Source of the DNA: Paenibacillus brasilensis
Lineage (GTDB): Bacteria; Bacillota; Bacilli; Paenibacillales; Paenibacillaceae
Length of the DNA: 64,000 nucleotides
Direction: 5' to 3'
NCBI RefSeq assembly: GCF_009363115.1
Contig: NZ_CP045298.1
Coordinates: forward strand, 3,841,501 to 3,905,500
In this document: one piece after another, positions 43,862 to 52,592 of the stretch
Numbering within the stretch: position 1 is the stretch's first letter
How the letters are laid out: each line of letters opens with the position of its first letter
The notes under the pieces: generated by a model
Databases searched by the model: none
What the model was told of the DNA's origin: nothing
What the model saw: the letters and a program-made list of their open reading frames with translations, nothing else
Position numbers and translations under genes: made by a program

Positions 43862-45403
43862 TTGCGCAAAATATATATATTTGACACAACGTTGAGAGAC
43901 GGAGAACAGTCACCGGGCGTGAATTTGAATACCCGTGAGAAAGTAGAGATTGCCCATCAGTTGGAAAAACTGGGTATTGACCGTATGGAAGCTGGATTCC
44001 CGGCTGCATCACCAGGGGATTTGGCCGCCGTTAATGCAGTTGCAAAGGCTGTCAAAAATTCAACAGTCATTGGCCTTTCACGTGCAAGGGAGCAGGATAT
44101 TGACGCGGTTCGCGAGGCGCTCAAGGGAGCCCAGGACCCATGTATCCATATCTTCTTGGCGACCTCTCCGATTCACCGTCAGCATAAGCTGCGGATGGAG
44201 AAGGCACAGGTGTTGGAAACCGCACGTTCAGCCATTCGCTACGGGCTAAAGTATTTGCCCAAAGTGGAGTTTTCTTTGGAGGATGCAGGTCGTACAGAGC
44301 TTGATTTTGTAGTTGAAATGGTCACTATGGCTGTACAGGAAGGTGCGTCTGTCGTTAACATTCCAGATACAGTAGGCTACTTGACACCTTATGAATACGG
44401 CAATATTTTCAAGCATATCAAGGAAAATGTAGTTGATGTGGAAAAGATTCAGCTGAGTGCGCATTGCCACAATGATCTGGGCATGGCTACCGCTAATACG
44501 CTGGCTGCCATCCTGAACGGGGCCGATCAGATTGAGGGAACCATTAATGGCATTGGCGAGCGTGCTGGAAATACAGCTATTGAGGAGATTGCAATGGCGC
44601 TGGAAACGAGACAGGAGTTTTTCCAGGCCAAAACGTCTTTGCAATTGTCTGAAATTGCCCGTACGAGCCGTTTGGTCAGCCGTTTGACCGGGATGGTGGT
44701 ACCGGGTAACAAGGCGATTGTTGGTGCGAATGCTTTTGCCCATGAATCAGGTATTCATCAGGACGGCATGCTGAAGGAAAAAACAACCTATGAAATCATG
44801 ACGCCGGAAAGTATCGGTCTGAAGGAAAGCAAGCTGGTTCTGGGCAAGCACTCCGGACGTCATGCCTTCCGCGAGCGTTTGATTGAGCTGGGCTACGAAT
44901 TGAGCGAGGAAGAACTGAACCGTGCTTTCGGGCAGTTCAAGGACTTGGCTGACAAGAAGAAGGAAGTATCGGATGATGATATCCTGGCGTTGCTGGAAGA
45001 AAAACTGGCAGATACACCTGAAGTCTTCAAGCTGAAAACGATTTTCGTAACTTATGGCAATGAGGCTACGCCTTCTGCCAAAGTGAGTCTGGTTAACGAC
45101 ACAGGTCAGATTATTGAGACAGAGGCTGAAGGGAACGGTTCTGTCGATGCGATCTACAATGCAATTGATCAAGCCAGCGGCGAGAGCGTTGTACTTTCGG
45201 ATTACTCCATCAAGTCTGTTACCCATGGTAAGGATGCTTTGGGTGAAGTGCATGTGGTGTTGACTCAAAACGGGCTGTCTGTGCAGGGACGTGGCGTAAG
45301 CACTGATATTCTGGAAGCGAGTGCCCGGGCTTACGTGGATGCGCTGAACGGTTTGATTGACAAGCGTACAAACTACAGCAATCGCGTAGATTACAAGTCC
45401 TAA
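43862..45403 (+). CDS. leuA: 2-isopropylmalate synthase
   Basis: TTG start at 43862 with GGAGGT upstream. The 513 residues begin with the family block FDTTLRDGEQSPGVNL, followed by the TIM barrel with LSAHCHNDLGMATANTLAAI and GIGERAGNTAIEEI, and a C-terminal regulatory LeuA dimer domain (about 390-510) for leucine inhibition. It condenses acetyl-CoA with 2-ketoisovalerate, the first committed step to leucine. It lies in the ilv operon, 126 bases after ilvC. Confidence 0.96.
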   Translation: MRKIYIFDTTLRDGEQSPGVNLNTREKVEIAHQLEKLGIDRMEAGFPAASPGDLAAVNAVAKAVKNSTVIGLSRAREQDIDAVREALKGAQDPCIHIFLATSPIHRQHKLRMEKAQVLETARSAIRYGLKYLPKVEFSLEDAGRTELDFVVEMVTMAVQEGASVVNIPDTVGYLTPYEYGNIFKHIKENVVDVEKIQLSAHCHNDLGMATANTLAAILNGADQIEGTINGIGERAGNTAIEEIAMALETRQEFFQAKTSLQLSEIARTSRLVSRLTGMVVPGNKAIVGANAFAHESGIHQDGMLKEKTTYEIMTPESIGLKESKLVLGKHSGRHAFRERLIELGYELSEEELNRAFGQFKDLADKKKEVSDDDILALLEEKLADTPEVFKLKTIFVTYGNEATPSAKVSLVNDTGQIIETEAEGNGSVDAIYNAIDQASGESVVLSDYSIKSVTHGKDALGEVHVVLTQNGLSVQGRGVSTDILEASARAYVDALNGLIDKRTNYSNRVDYKS

Positions 45404-45422
45404 ATTTGAAGTGATTGATATT

Positions 45423-45454
45423 ACAGGATTGGGTGTTCCCGGTCCTGTTTTGTT
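45423..45454 (+). terminator. Possible partial terminator after leuA
   Basis: ACAGGA at 45423-45428 pairs with TCCTGT at 45443-45448 with an inner GGG/CCC stem, then TTTTGTT. It may reduce leuB transcription relative to leuA. Confidence 0.6.
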
Positions 45455-45597
45455 ATATGTAAATAGAAAATCCAGCTTATAGGCAAAGACTATTGAATTG
45501 ATAGATTCTATATCTTAGTCAAAGTCCTGTCATATATGTTACAAAGAAGATATGAAAAATACGCCCATATGGCTGTATAACAAGAGGAGTGTACGTG

Positions 45598-46674
45598 ATG
45601 GCAGACGTGAAAAAGATTGCGGTAATAGCTGGTGATGGCATCGGACCGGAAGTGGTCGCTGAGGCGGAGAAAATTTTGAAACGCACGGAAGAAGTGTTTG
45701 GTCTTTCATTTGAAACAGAGCATGCGCTGTTTGGCGGAATCGCTATTGATAAAAAGGGAACACCATTGCCCGAAGAAACACTGGCTGTATGTCAATCTGC
45801 AGATGCTGTATTGTTGGGGGCGGTAGGTGGGTCACAATGGGATAACAATCCTAAGGAACTTCGTCCTGAAACCGGCCTGCTGGGTATTCGTAAAGAGCTC
45901 GGCCTGTTTTCGAATCTTCGTCCCGCTGTCGTCTTTGATTGTCTTAAGGACGCTTCTACACTGAAGCCAGAGGTATTGGAAGGAACAGATCTGATCGTCG
46001 TGCGTGAGCTGACGGGCGGTATCTATTTCGGTGAGAAGTTCAGACGTGAGAGCGCTCAGGGTGAGGAGGCAGTTGATACCTGTGCATATAATGTAACGGA
46101 AGTAGAACGGATTGTTCGTCAATCTTTCGAGATTGCACAAAAACGTCGCAAAAAGCTTGCATCGGTAGACAAGGCTAACGTACTGGAAACCTCCCGTTTA
46201 TGGCGCGAAGTAGTTAACCGGGTCGCTGTAGATTATCCAGATGTAGAGTTGGAGCATGTTTTGGTGGATAACTGTGCAATGCAATTGCTGCGTCGTCCAT
46301 CCAGCTTTGACGTCATCGTGACGGAAAATATGTTTGGTGACATTCTTAGTGATGAAGCGGCTATGCTGACCGGGTCTATCGGTATGCTGTCCTCTGCATC
46401 ACTCGGAGAAGGCAGCTTTGGTCTGTACGAGCCAGTGCACGGCTCGGCGCCGGACATTGCAGGACAAGGACTGGCAAATCCGATTGCAACGATTTTGTCC
46501 GTTGCTTTGATGTTCCGACTCACCTTCGGGTATGAGAAAGCGGCTGATGCTATTGAGAAAGCGGTAGCTGAGGTACTGGATGCAGGACATCGTACAGCGG
46601 ATATTGCAGTGGATAAATCTCAAGCCATCTCGACAACTCAAATGGGTGACCTGATCGCAGCAGCTATTCGCTAA
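45598..46674 (+). CDS. leuB: 3-isopropylmalate dehydrogenase
   Basis: ATG 45598 is preferred over GTG 45589 because AGAGGAG lies 5-6 bases before that GTG and about 9 further from the ATG, and [19 protein letters not shown] is the normal N-terminus. The 358 residues show the IMDH motifs [20 protein letters not shown], and [23 protein letters not shown]. It oxidises 3-isopropylmalate in an NAD- and Mg-dependent step. The isomerase genes leuC and leuD, which would act between LeuA and LeuB, are not in this window. Confidence 0.96.
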   Translation: MADVKKIAVIAGDGIGPEVVAEAEKILKRTEEVFGLSFETEHALFGGIAIDKKGTPLPEETLAVCQSADAVLLGAVGGSQWDNNPKELRPETGLLGIRKELGLFSNLRPAVVFDCLKDASTLKPEVLEGTDLIVVRELTGGIYFGEKFRRESAQGEEAVDTCAYNVTEVERIVRQSFEIAQKRRKKLASVDKANVLETSRLWREVVNRVAVDYPDVELEHVLVDNCAMQLLRRPSSFDVIVTENMFGDILSDEAAMLTGSIGMLSSASLGEGSFGLYEPVHGSAPDIAGQGLANPIATILSVALMFRLTFGYEKAADAIEKAVAEVLDAGHRTADIAVDKSQAISTTQMGDLIAAAIR

Positions 46675-46712
46675 AAGCCCATAAGTGTACCTGTTTTGAA
46701 AAAAAGCTACCT

Positions 46713-46749
46713 ATTATATAGTAAGCTTATACAGTCAATTATATAGTAA
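46713..46749. repeat. Direct repeat ATTATATAGTAA x2
   Basis: Copies at 46713-46724 and 46738-46749, 25 bases apart, in the spacer after leuB. Meaning unknown. Confidence 0.6.
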
Positions 46750-46776
46750 TGCTATTACAGCAAATGTTAGCCCTGG

Positions 46777-46802
46777 GCAGCTCCTGAGTAATCAGGGGCT
46801 GC
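46777..46802 (+). terminator. Hairpin after leuB, weak T tract
   Basis: GCAGCTCCTGA at 46777-46787 pairs with TCAGGGGCTGC at 46792-46802 with one wobble; the tail is TTGTGT. Confidence 0.6.
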
Positions 46803-46861
46803 TTGTGTATGGGGAAGTGTAAGATACCAAATGTGTATAAATCATGAATTTTCCTTCTAGT

Positions 46862-46876
46862 TTAAAATAATTATAA
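46862..46876. promoter_or_regulatory. PerR-box-like site upstream of the peroxiredoxin gene
   Basis: TTAAAATAATTATAA differs from the PerR consensus TTATAATNATTATAA at one position. It ends 20 bases before the -35 box. Confidence 0.55.
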
Positions 46877-46895
46877 AAAAGTAATGGTTACAATA

Positions 46896-46924
46896 TTGAC
46901 TTTGAATTGTGCGAGTGATAACAT
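46896..46924 (+). promoter_or_regulatory. Sigma-A promoter of the peroxiredoxin gene
   Basis: TTGACT at 46896-46901, 17-base spacer, TAACAT at 46919-46924. Confidence 0.65.
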
Positions 46925-47013
46925 TTATCAAGTAAGCTGTTAATACAATACAGATGATTGAGGAGAACACAATTGGTGTTTTTCTTACATATTTTAAAGG
47001 AGGATTTCATGTT

Positions 47014-47553
47014 ATGGCAGAAAGATTGGTAGGAAGACCTGCACCTGATTTTGCATTGGAAACAGTGAGTGGGGACGGTCAAGAATTTGGTTCGGTGAAG
47101 CTTTCCGATTACCGTGGCAAATGGCTCGTATTTTTCTTTTATCCACTGGATTTCACTTTTGTGTGCCCAACGGAGATTACAGCATTGAGCGATGCTGCTG
47201 ACCAATTCAAAGAGCTGGATACTGAAATTCTGGGTATCAGTGTAGACTCTGTACACAGTCACAAAGCATGGATTAACACAGCTAAAGAAAATAACGGTCT
47301 GGGCAAACTGAACTTCCCGTTGGCCTCTGACATCACAAAAAAAACAGCAAGCGATTATGGCGTTCTGATCGAAGAAGAAGGCATTGCATTGCGCGGCTTG
47401 TTCATCATTGATCCAGAAGGCGAATTGAAATACCAAGTGGTTAACCACAACGATGTAGGTCGCAGTGTAGAAGAAACATTGCGTGTACTGCAAGCTCTGC
47501 AATCCGGTGGCTTGTGCCCAATGAACTGGAAACCAGGCGACAAAAACCTGTAA
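47014..47553 (+). CDS. Typical 2-Cys peroxiredoxin (AhpC/Prx family)
   Basis: ATG 47014 follows AAAGGAGGA; a longer frame upstream lacks a ribosome site. The 179 residues contain the peroxidatic Cys51 in [12 protein letters not shown] and the resolving Cys168 in [11 protein letters not shown], so it is a 2-Cys enzyme of the AhpC/Prx1 branch. It reduces hydrogen peroxide and organic peroxides in the cytoplasm using thioredoxin or AhpF-type reductant. No ahpF follows, so thioredoxin is the likely donor. A PerR-like box upstream suggests peroxide induction. Confidence 0.92.
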   Translation: MAERLVGRPAPDFALETVSGDGQEFGSVKLSDYRGKWLVFFFYPLDFTFVCPTEITALSDAADQFKELDTEILGISVDSVHSHKAWINTAKENNGLGKLNFPLASDITKKTASDYGVLIEEEGIALRGLFIIDPEGELKYQVVNHNDVGRSVEETLRVLQALQSGGLCPMNWKPGDKNL

Positions 47554-47575
47554 TAACAGATATTGAATATTGAAC

Positions 47576-47624
47576 AAGCAAGCCCCCAACAAACGGTTTT
47601 TATACCGATATTGGGGGCTTGCTT
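47576..47624 (+). terminator. Terminator of the peroxiredoxin gene
   Basis: AAGCAAGCCCCCAA at 47576-47589 pairs perfectly with TTGGGGGCTTGCTT at 47611-47624 with a nested CGG/CCG. Confidence 0.8.
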
Positions 47625-47807
47625 GCCTGTGTTATACAGTGAGAATATTAGGGTAAGCCGGTTTACATGGAGTAATACAGAGAAAAGTAACAAATAATTA
47701 TGGAAATGTTGTTATGTCCTAGAGGAATTTTGGCTGACGAAAGCGAATAAGGTAGTGTAGAAGATAACAAGGCAGAACAGGTTTTGTTCAGAGGAGGCTG
47801 AGCCCGG

Positions 47808-48224
47808 ATGAGTTATTGCTGTGGAGCAAGCATGGTAGGAACCAAGGGAACGCTGAAGCATTACCGTACCCAAGTCCATAATGTTCCTTTGCTGTTTTGC
47901 CCGGTATGTCGTCGCATTGAAGTTCATTATAAAGTCGAAAATGAGTATGAAATTTTGGCTGAATATGCACATGGAGATGGGGCAAGCGAGATTGACTTTC
48001 AGGATTATGTCATGGAAGATGATGATACTATATTTGAAAACTGTGTAAATCGTGAGAGCGAAGATGCATTTGAAATTGTGAAGCGTCAAATTGACATGTC
48101 GCTTGATTTATTGATGGTAGCCAAACAGATGAATGATGAAAAATGGCAGGGAGAGCTTAAGAGAAGACTGGCTGTTATGAGCCAAAGACGATCCCGGCTT
48201 CAACATAATAAGAGCGGCAGTTGA
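47808..48224 (+). CDS. Zinc-ribbon-like hypothetical protein (138 aa)
   Basis: GAGGAGGCTGAGCCCGG precedes the ATG. The N-terminus holds a possible four-Cys metal site: Cys4/Cys5 and CPVC at 31-34, with two histidines nearby. The middle is very acidic (about 60-75, DYVMEDDDTIFEN). The C-terminal third is helical and basic (LKRRLAVMSQRRSRLQ). The pattern fits a small regulatory or scaffold protein, but I do not recognise the family. It is a single-gene unit followed by an unusual perfect hairpin. Confidence 0.6.
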   Translation: MSYCCGASMVGTKGTLKHYRTQVHNVPLLFCPVCRRIEVHYKVENEYEILAEYAHGDGASEIDFQDYVMEDDDTIFENCVNRESEDAFEIVKRQIDMSLDLLMVAKQMNDEKWQGELKRRLAVMSQRRSRLQHNKSGS

Positions 48225-48228
48225 CTTC

Positions 48229-48277
48229 CTACACACCAAAGAAGCTCTCGAGAATTGAGAGCTTCTTTGGTGTGTAG
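48229..48277. repeat. Perfect 21-bp inverted repeat
   Basis: The arms 48229-48249 and 48257-48277 are exact complements (CTACACACCAAAGAAG at the start of the left arm) with a 7-base loop. No T tract follows. It may still act as a terminator for the preceding gene, or stabilise its mRNA 3' end. Confidence 0.8.
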
Positions 48278-48329
48278 GGCGCCTATTCCTAACTTATTCT
48301 TTCGTTTTGGTAATGTTGCGCATATATTA

Positions 48330-48406
48330 TGACGAAAGAAAACGGGATAAAAATTTGGATTCGACACTTTTTCCGATTGACTCGAATCCTTGATCTTGTC
48401 TATCAT
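48330..48406 (+). promoter_or_regulatory. Promoter with two Spo0A-box-like sites before the kinase gene
   Basis: TTGACT at 48377-48382, 18-base spacer, TATCAT at 48401-48406. Two sites fit the core TGNCGAA: TGACGAA at 48330-48336 and, inverted, TTCGACA at 48360-48366. They lie 10-40 bases upstream of the -35 box, where an activator would bind. Both motifs are short, so this is a suggestion. Confidence 0.4.
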
Positions 48407-48562
48407 AAAATAAGACTCGAATTGGAAAGAGATGGTCGGATTTATGTGGATCTGTTTTCTACACCATTGAAGGGTAGTCGATAGATTGTCTTTCTCTTCT
48501 GCAAGAATGTTACGCGTCCGATACGGCCAGTTTATCATTCCGAAACAAGGGGGAAGCCTGGC

Positions 48563-49666
48563 ATGATCAGTGAATTCCAAGAAGCCTTGCTTGATACCGT
48601 GGGAGCTTGCCCTCCCACACAGATCGCCAATAACAAGTATGAAAATGTGCTGGAGAACCTGGATAGTGGTATCATGCTGTTTGACAGTGACGGGGTACTG
48701 ACCTTTATTAACGTTCAAATGGCGAAATTGCTGGAATTACCACGTAGTTCGCTGGCGGGTCGCAACCTGATGCAAATTTTGCATCATCCTGAGTTAAGTC
48801 GGTTTAAGAAGAAGAAAATTGTGCGGATTTATAAAGAAACTATCTTTCATAGAAAGCGCTATCACGAGTTAATTGATGAGTATGGTCGGCATTGGTTGAT
48901 AACAGTGACCTACGGGGATCAGATGGACGGCAATTTTTTGTTTAGTGTCAAGGATGTGTCGGATTATAAGCAGATTGAACAGACGGCATACCAAAATGAC
49001 AAGCTGGCGATGCTGGGACGCATCTCTGCTTCCATAGCCCATGAAATCCGTAATCCGCTTACTGCAATTCGGGGTTTTATTCAGTTACTTCGACCACATT
49101 TGATGGAGCTGGGCAGAGATGAGTATGCCCGCATTATTTTAACCGAAATTGATCGTGCAAACGACATTATTTACGAGTTTTTGAATTCGTCCAAGCCTTC
49201 GGCTCCGCAAAAAACGGCTGTATCTGTGATGGGATTGCTGAAAGAGGTTGTGATGCTGACAGAAAGCGAGGCATTGATGAAAGGCTGCCAGATCGCACTG
49301 GATGAAAATGAAGAGCTCATGAGGGTTTCCATTGATGTAAAGCAGATTAAGCAGGTTATTCTCAATATGATAAAAAATGCGATGGATGCCATTGAAAGCA
49401 TCAGTGATGAACGAGAGGGATGCATTGATATCCATACGGTGCTTGAAGGCTCCTATGTCCACATTTGCATTGAAGATAACGGATTGGGTATGGATCACAA
49501 TACATTGTCGCGTTTATTCGATCCTTTTTTTACAACGAAAGAAAGTGGAACTGGTCTGGGACTGGCTGTGAGCTATCGAATTATCAAAAATCACGGAGGT
49601 TTTATTCATGTAGACAGTAAGCATGGAGGGGGGACACAATTTAAAATCACGCTTCCTGTGGTTTAA
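48563..49666 (+). CDS. Cytosolic PAS-sensor histidine kinase, sporulation-kinase type
   Basis: AAGGGGGAA precedes the ATG. The 367 residues have no membrane segment. A PAS domain (about 25-135, NLDSGIMLFDSDGVLTFINV) is followed by the HisKA dimerisation domain with the phospho-acceptor His160 in SIAHEIRNPLTAIRGF, then the HATPase domain with the N box (NMIKNAMDAI), G1 (EDNGLGM), F box (LFDPFFTTK) and G2 (GTGLGLAVS). This layout is that of KinA/KinE-like kinases that feed phosphate to the Spo0F-Spo0B-Spo0A relay. No response regulator lies next to it, as is usual for such orphan kinases. Confidence 0.85.
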   Translation: MISEFQEALLDTVGACPPTQIANNKYENVLENLDSGIMLFDSDGVLTFINVQMAKLLELPRSSLAGRNLMQILHHPELSRFKKKKIVRIYKETIFHRKRYHELIDEYGRHWLITVTYGDQMDGNFLFSVKDVSDYKQIEQTAYQNDKLAMLGRISASIAHEIRNPLTAIRGFIQLLRPHLMELGRDEYARIILTEIDRANDIIYEFLNSSKPSAPQKTAVSVMGLLKEVVMLTESEALMKGCQIALDENEELMRVSIDVKQIKQVILNMIKNAMDAIESISDEREGCIDIHTVLEGSYVHICIEDNGLGMDHNTLSRLFDPFFTTKESGTGLGLAVSYRIIKNHGGFIHVDSKHGGGTQFKITLPVV

Positions 49667-49763
49667 AAATGTACAGTTTTCGCAAAGGAGTGCTGAGTGC
49701 AAATTCTTTTGTCTTGTGCTGCGCTGGAGTATAGGTATCACAATGTTGAAAAAGGTCGCCTGG

Positions 49764-49796
49764 AGCGCATAATCTGAAAAGATTATGCGCTTTTTT
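49764..49796 (+). terminator. Terminator of the kinase gene
   Basis: AGCGCATAATC pairs perfectly with GATTATGCGCT, followed by TTTTT. The 210 bases from here to 50006 show nothing else clear. Confidence 0.9.
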
Positions 49797-50006
49797 GGGA
49801 CTGTAAGCTCGTTTTTTTTGCGTGAGTGCGAAAATGAATTCATGAATATAAGACTAAAAAAAGATTCACCTTTCACAGATTAAATGCTATTATATACCAG
49901 CATACAACATTATTTTTGATACCCTAGACTTAAACAACGGCTTCCAAAGTTGTCAAACGTCTTAGATGATCGGAATCTCCGATATGCAGGGGGCTGAAGA
50001 GGCTGA

Positions 50007-52148
50007 ATGAGTATACGACTGGAAATAAAGAAAACGATTGGCATTGGTATTGCTGCGATAGGTTTGTTTATCTTGGTTCAGTTATTTCATGTAACTTTGG
50101 ATAAGATATACTCTCATAATATTTATTTCTTGGCATATCCAGTTATAGGTTTTGCCTGCGCCGCGATTTGTTTTTCTATTTTTTATCAATCCTGGTCCGT
50201 TCTGCTGGAGCAACTATCCTTGCAGAGACTTTTTATTGCGCCCACATTTCTAGTGGCAGGAATGCTATACCTTGTTCATATCGTTTCGGTTAGTTTCCTA
50301 AGCCTGACAGATCTTTCTTTGTCTTCGAATATTTCGTTATGGCTTTTGTTTGTGAATCGAGCCTTTACTGCTATCATGTTCTTAATCATTTGTTTGCTCC
50401 CCTATAGAAAAACAAAGTCAGGATACAAGACAATTGCTTTGTGGGCAGGTATAAGCTGTATTTTGCTCATACTAGGGGTTATTAAGGCTTATGGTACCGA
50501 ATTACCGGATCTTCGTATAAAGCCTGAATTTGAAAATCCCGGATGGATGCTGAATCTGGTGGTTATGTTGCTGCTCGTGTCTACTATTATCTTCGGTTTA
50601 CGAAGATATCGCGAATTCCTCCCGGCGGAATATAGCATGTTTCTTATTATTCGTGGGAATGGACTTTGTGTTGTGAGCCAGTTGTTCTATATGTTTTCTG
50701 AGCAAATGAGCGATGTCAATCATCTTATGGGACTTTTGATCAATACGATGGCGTTTTATAATCTGCTGAACGGTTTGGTCCGGCAAATGGTTTTAGTTCC
50801 CTACCGGGAAAAGCAGGCGGCAGAATCTGAATTTAATTTCATTGCCTATACTGATGATATTACAGGACTTCCGAACCGCCGCCGACTGTCCCAGCGTCTG
50901 GATAAATTGTTGCGCGATTCGTTGAAATCGGAGGAGACCTTAGCGCTTTTAGTGCTGAATATTGATCGTTTCAAAACGATTAATGATTCGCTCGGACATA
51001 TGGCTGGGAATTACCTGCTGTATGCGGTAGGTGAACGCTTGGGACATTTTAGCCATGAGGGGGAAGAGGTCTTCAGCATGGGTGGAGATGAATTTGCATT
51101 TCTTCTAACAGGGCACGAAGATATGGGAGCCATGAGGAATCGGATTGATGATATGGTGAAGCTGTTCGATCAGCCTTTTAATATTAGTGGAGAGTCTTAT
51201 CATGTAATGGTAAGCGTAGGTATAGCTATGTACCCATTGGACGCCGATCTGAGTGAGAAACTTATTCAGCATGCGGATACTGCTGTTCATAGTGCCAAGG
51301 AGCAAGGAGTGAATTTTCAGCAGTATACCAGTGTGATGCAGATGCGAGCGCATGAAAGACTCCAATTGGAAAATGATCTGCGGCGCGCACTTGAAAATGA
51401 AGAATTTTCATTGGTATATCAGCCACGTGTTCATCTGCGAAGTGGCGAGTTAACCAGTTTTGAGGCATTAGTGCGTTGGAATCATCCCCAGCGTGGGATG
51501 GTGATGCCGGGAGATTTTATTTCGGTGGCCGAAGAAAGCGGTTTGATCGTGCCGTTGGGAGAGTGGGTGCTACGGGAGGCATGTCTACAAAACAAGCGCT
51601 GGCAGGAGGCGGGATACCAACCGATCCCGATATCGGTCAATTTATCCATGCGCCAATTTCAGCAAATCAAACTGGTGGATGTCATTCGGGGTATTTTGGA
51701 CTATACAAAACTGGAACCGTGCTATCTGGAGCTGGAGATTACCGAAAGTATGACCTTTGACAAGGATCGGGCTTTTGAACAATTGAAGAAAATAAAGGCC
51801 ATCGGGGTTGCAATCAGTATCGACGATTTTGGTACAGGCTACAGCTCGCTGCATTATTTAAAAAATCTTCCGATAGACCGTCTTAAAATTGATCGTTCTT
51901 TTGTAAATGAGGTACTGGTCGACAGCAAAAATGCAGCCATCGTATCTACCATTGCCTCCATGGCTCACCATTTGAAGCTGAAGGTTACAGCAGAAGGCGT
52001 GGAAAACGAGGAGCAGCTTCATTTTTTGCAGGCCCAGGAATGCCATGAAGGACAGGGGTATTACTTTAGCCGTCCCATTCCGGCAGAAGCCTTTGAAAAA
52101 TTATTTTTGCGTGAGCCTATGAATTGGCTGTCTCAGGATAGTATGTAG
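50007..52148 (+). CDS. Membrane GGDEF-EAL protein (c-di-GMP synthesis/hydrolysis)
   Basis: The 713-residue protein starts with about seven transmembrane segments (residues 10-260, a MASE-type sensor). A diguanylate cyclase domain follows with intact SMGGDEFAF near residue 358, preceded by YTDDITGLPNRRRL. The EAL phosphodiesterase domain (about 440-700) has intact EALVRW near 485, LEITES, and the catalytic loop IDDFGTGYSSLHYL. Both catalytic motifs look intact, so it could make or destroy c-di-GMP. In most such fusions one activity dominates, which cannot be told here. It probably tunes motility, biofilm or sporulation in response to a membrane signal. Confidence 0.9.
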   Translation: MSIRLEIKKTIGIGIAAIGLFILVQLFHVTLDKIYSHNIYFLAYPVIGFACAAICFSIFYQSWSVLLEQLSLQRLFIAPTFLVAGMLYLVHIVSVSFLSLTDLSLSSNISLWLLFVNRAFTAIMFLIICLLPYRKTKSGYKTIALWAGISCILLILGVIKAYGTELPDLRIKPEFENPGWMLNLVVMLLLVSTIIFGLRRYREFLPAEYSMFLIIRGNGLCVVSQLFYMFSEQMSDVNHLMGLLINTMAFYNLLNGLVRQMVLVPYREKQAAESEFNFIAYTDDITGLPNRRRLSQRLDKLLRDSLKSEETLALLVLNIDRFKTINDSLGHMAGNYLLYAVGERLGHFSHEGEEVFSMGGDEFAFLLTGHEDMGAMRNRIDDMVKLFDQPFNISGESYHVMVSVGIAMYPLDADLSEKLIQHADTAVHSAKEQGVNFQQYTSVMQMRAHERLQLENDLRRALENEEFSLVYQPRVHLRSGELTSFEALVRWNHPQRGMVMPGDFISVAEESGLIVPLGEWVLREACLQNKRWQEAGYQPIPISVNLSMRQFQQIKLVDVIRGILDYTKLEPCYLELEITESMTFDKDRAFEQLKKIKAIGVAISIDDFGTGYSSLHYLKNLPIDRLKIDRSFVNEVLVDSKNAAIVSTIASMAHHLKLKVTAEGVENEEQLHFLQAQECHEGQGYYFSRPIPAEAFEKLFLREPMNWLSQDSM

Positions 52149-52254
52149 TTTACTTGCATTTTACAGATAGGTGAGTTATACTATATAACATCCTGATTCA
52201 GTTGTTTGACAATAGCTTGAGCGTGTCCACATAAGAATTGAGATGTTTTAAAAT

Positions 52255-52325
52255 GCGGGTGTAGTTCAATGGTAGAACTTCAGCCTTCCAAGCTGATAGC
52301 GTGGGTTCGATTCCCATCACCCGCT
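52255..52325 (+). tRNA. tRNA-Gly (anticodon UCC)
   Basis: Complete cloverleaf: GCGGGTG/CACCCGC acceptor, GTTC/GAAC D stem, TCAGC/GCTGA anticodon stem around CTTCCAA, GTGGG/CCCAT T stem around TTCGATT. No CCA encoded. Confidence 0.95.
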
Positions 52326-52345
52326 TTCTGTTTTAAGACATTAGA

Positions 52346-52375
52346 AACCCTTGTGAAGCAAGGGTTTTTATTTTG
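52346..52375 (+). terminator. Terminator after tRNA-Gly
   Basis: AACCCTTG pairs with CAAGGGTT over the loop TGAAG, followed by TTTATTTTG. Confidence 0.8.
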
Positions 52376-52399
52376 TTCGTAATTAGATGAACACATTTT

Positions 52400-52432
52400 A
52401 GCCAGGGGCCTTGGGCATCCCGGCTTTTTTGC
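52400..52432 (+). terminator. Second terminator-like hairpin
   Basis: AGCC-A-GGG pairs with CCC-GGCT, followed by TTTTTT. The AT-rich stretch from here to 52592 has no gene; it ends in AAAGGATGATG at about 52574, the ribosome site of the pectate lyase gene. Confidence 0.55.
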
Positions 52433-52592
52433 GTTCTTATGAACTATTTTACAATGTTATACAAATAAAAATCCGAATATTTCGCTTATATGCTATAAAT
52501 AAACAGATAAAGAGAATTATTTAGCATTTTATGAAAAATAAGTATAGTTATATAAATGGGATATAATATAAAAAAAGGATGATGTAACTGTA

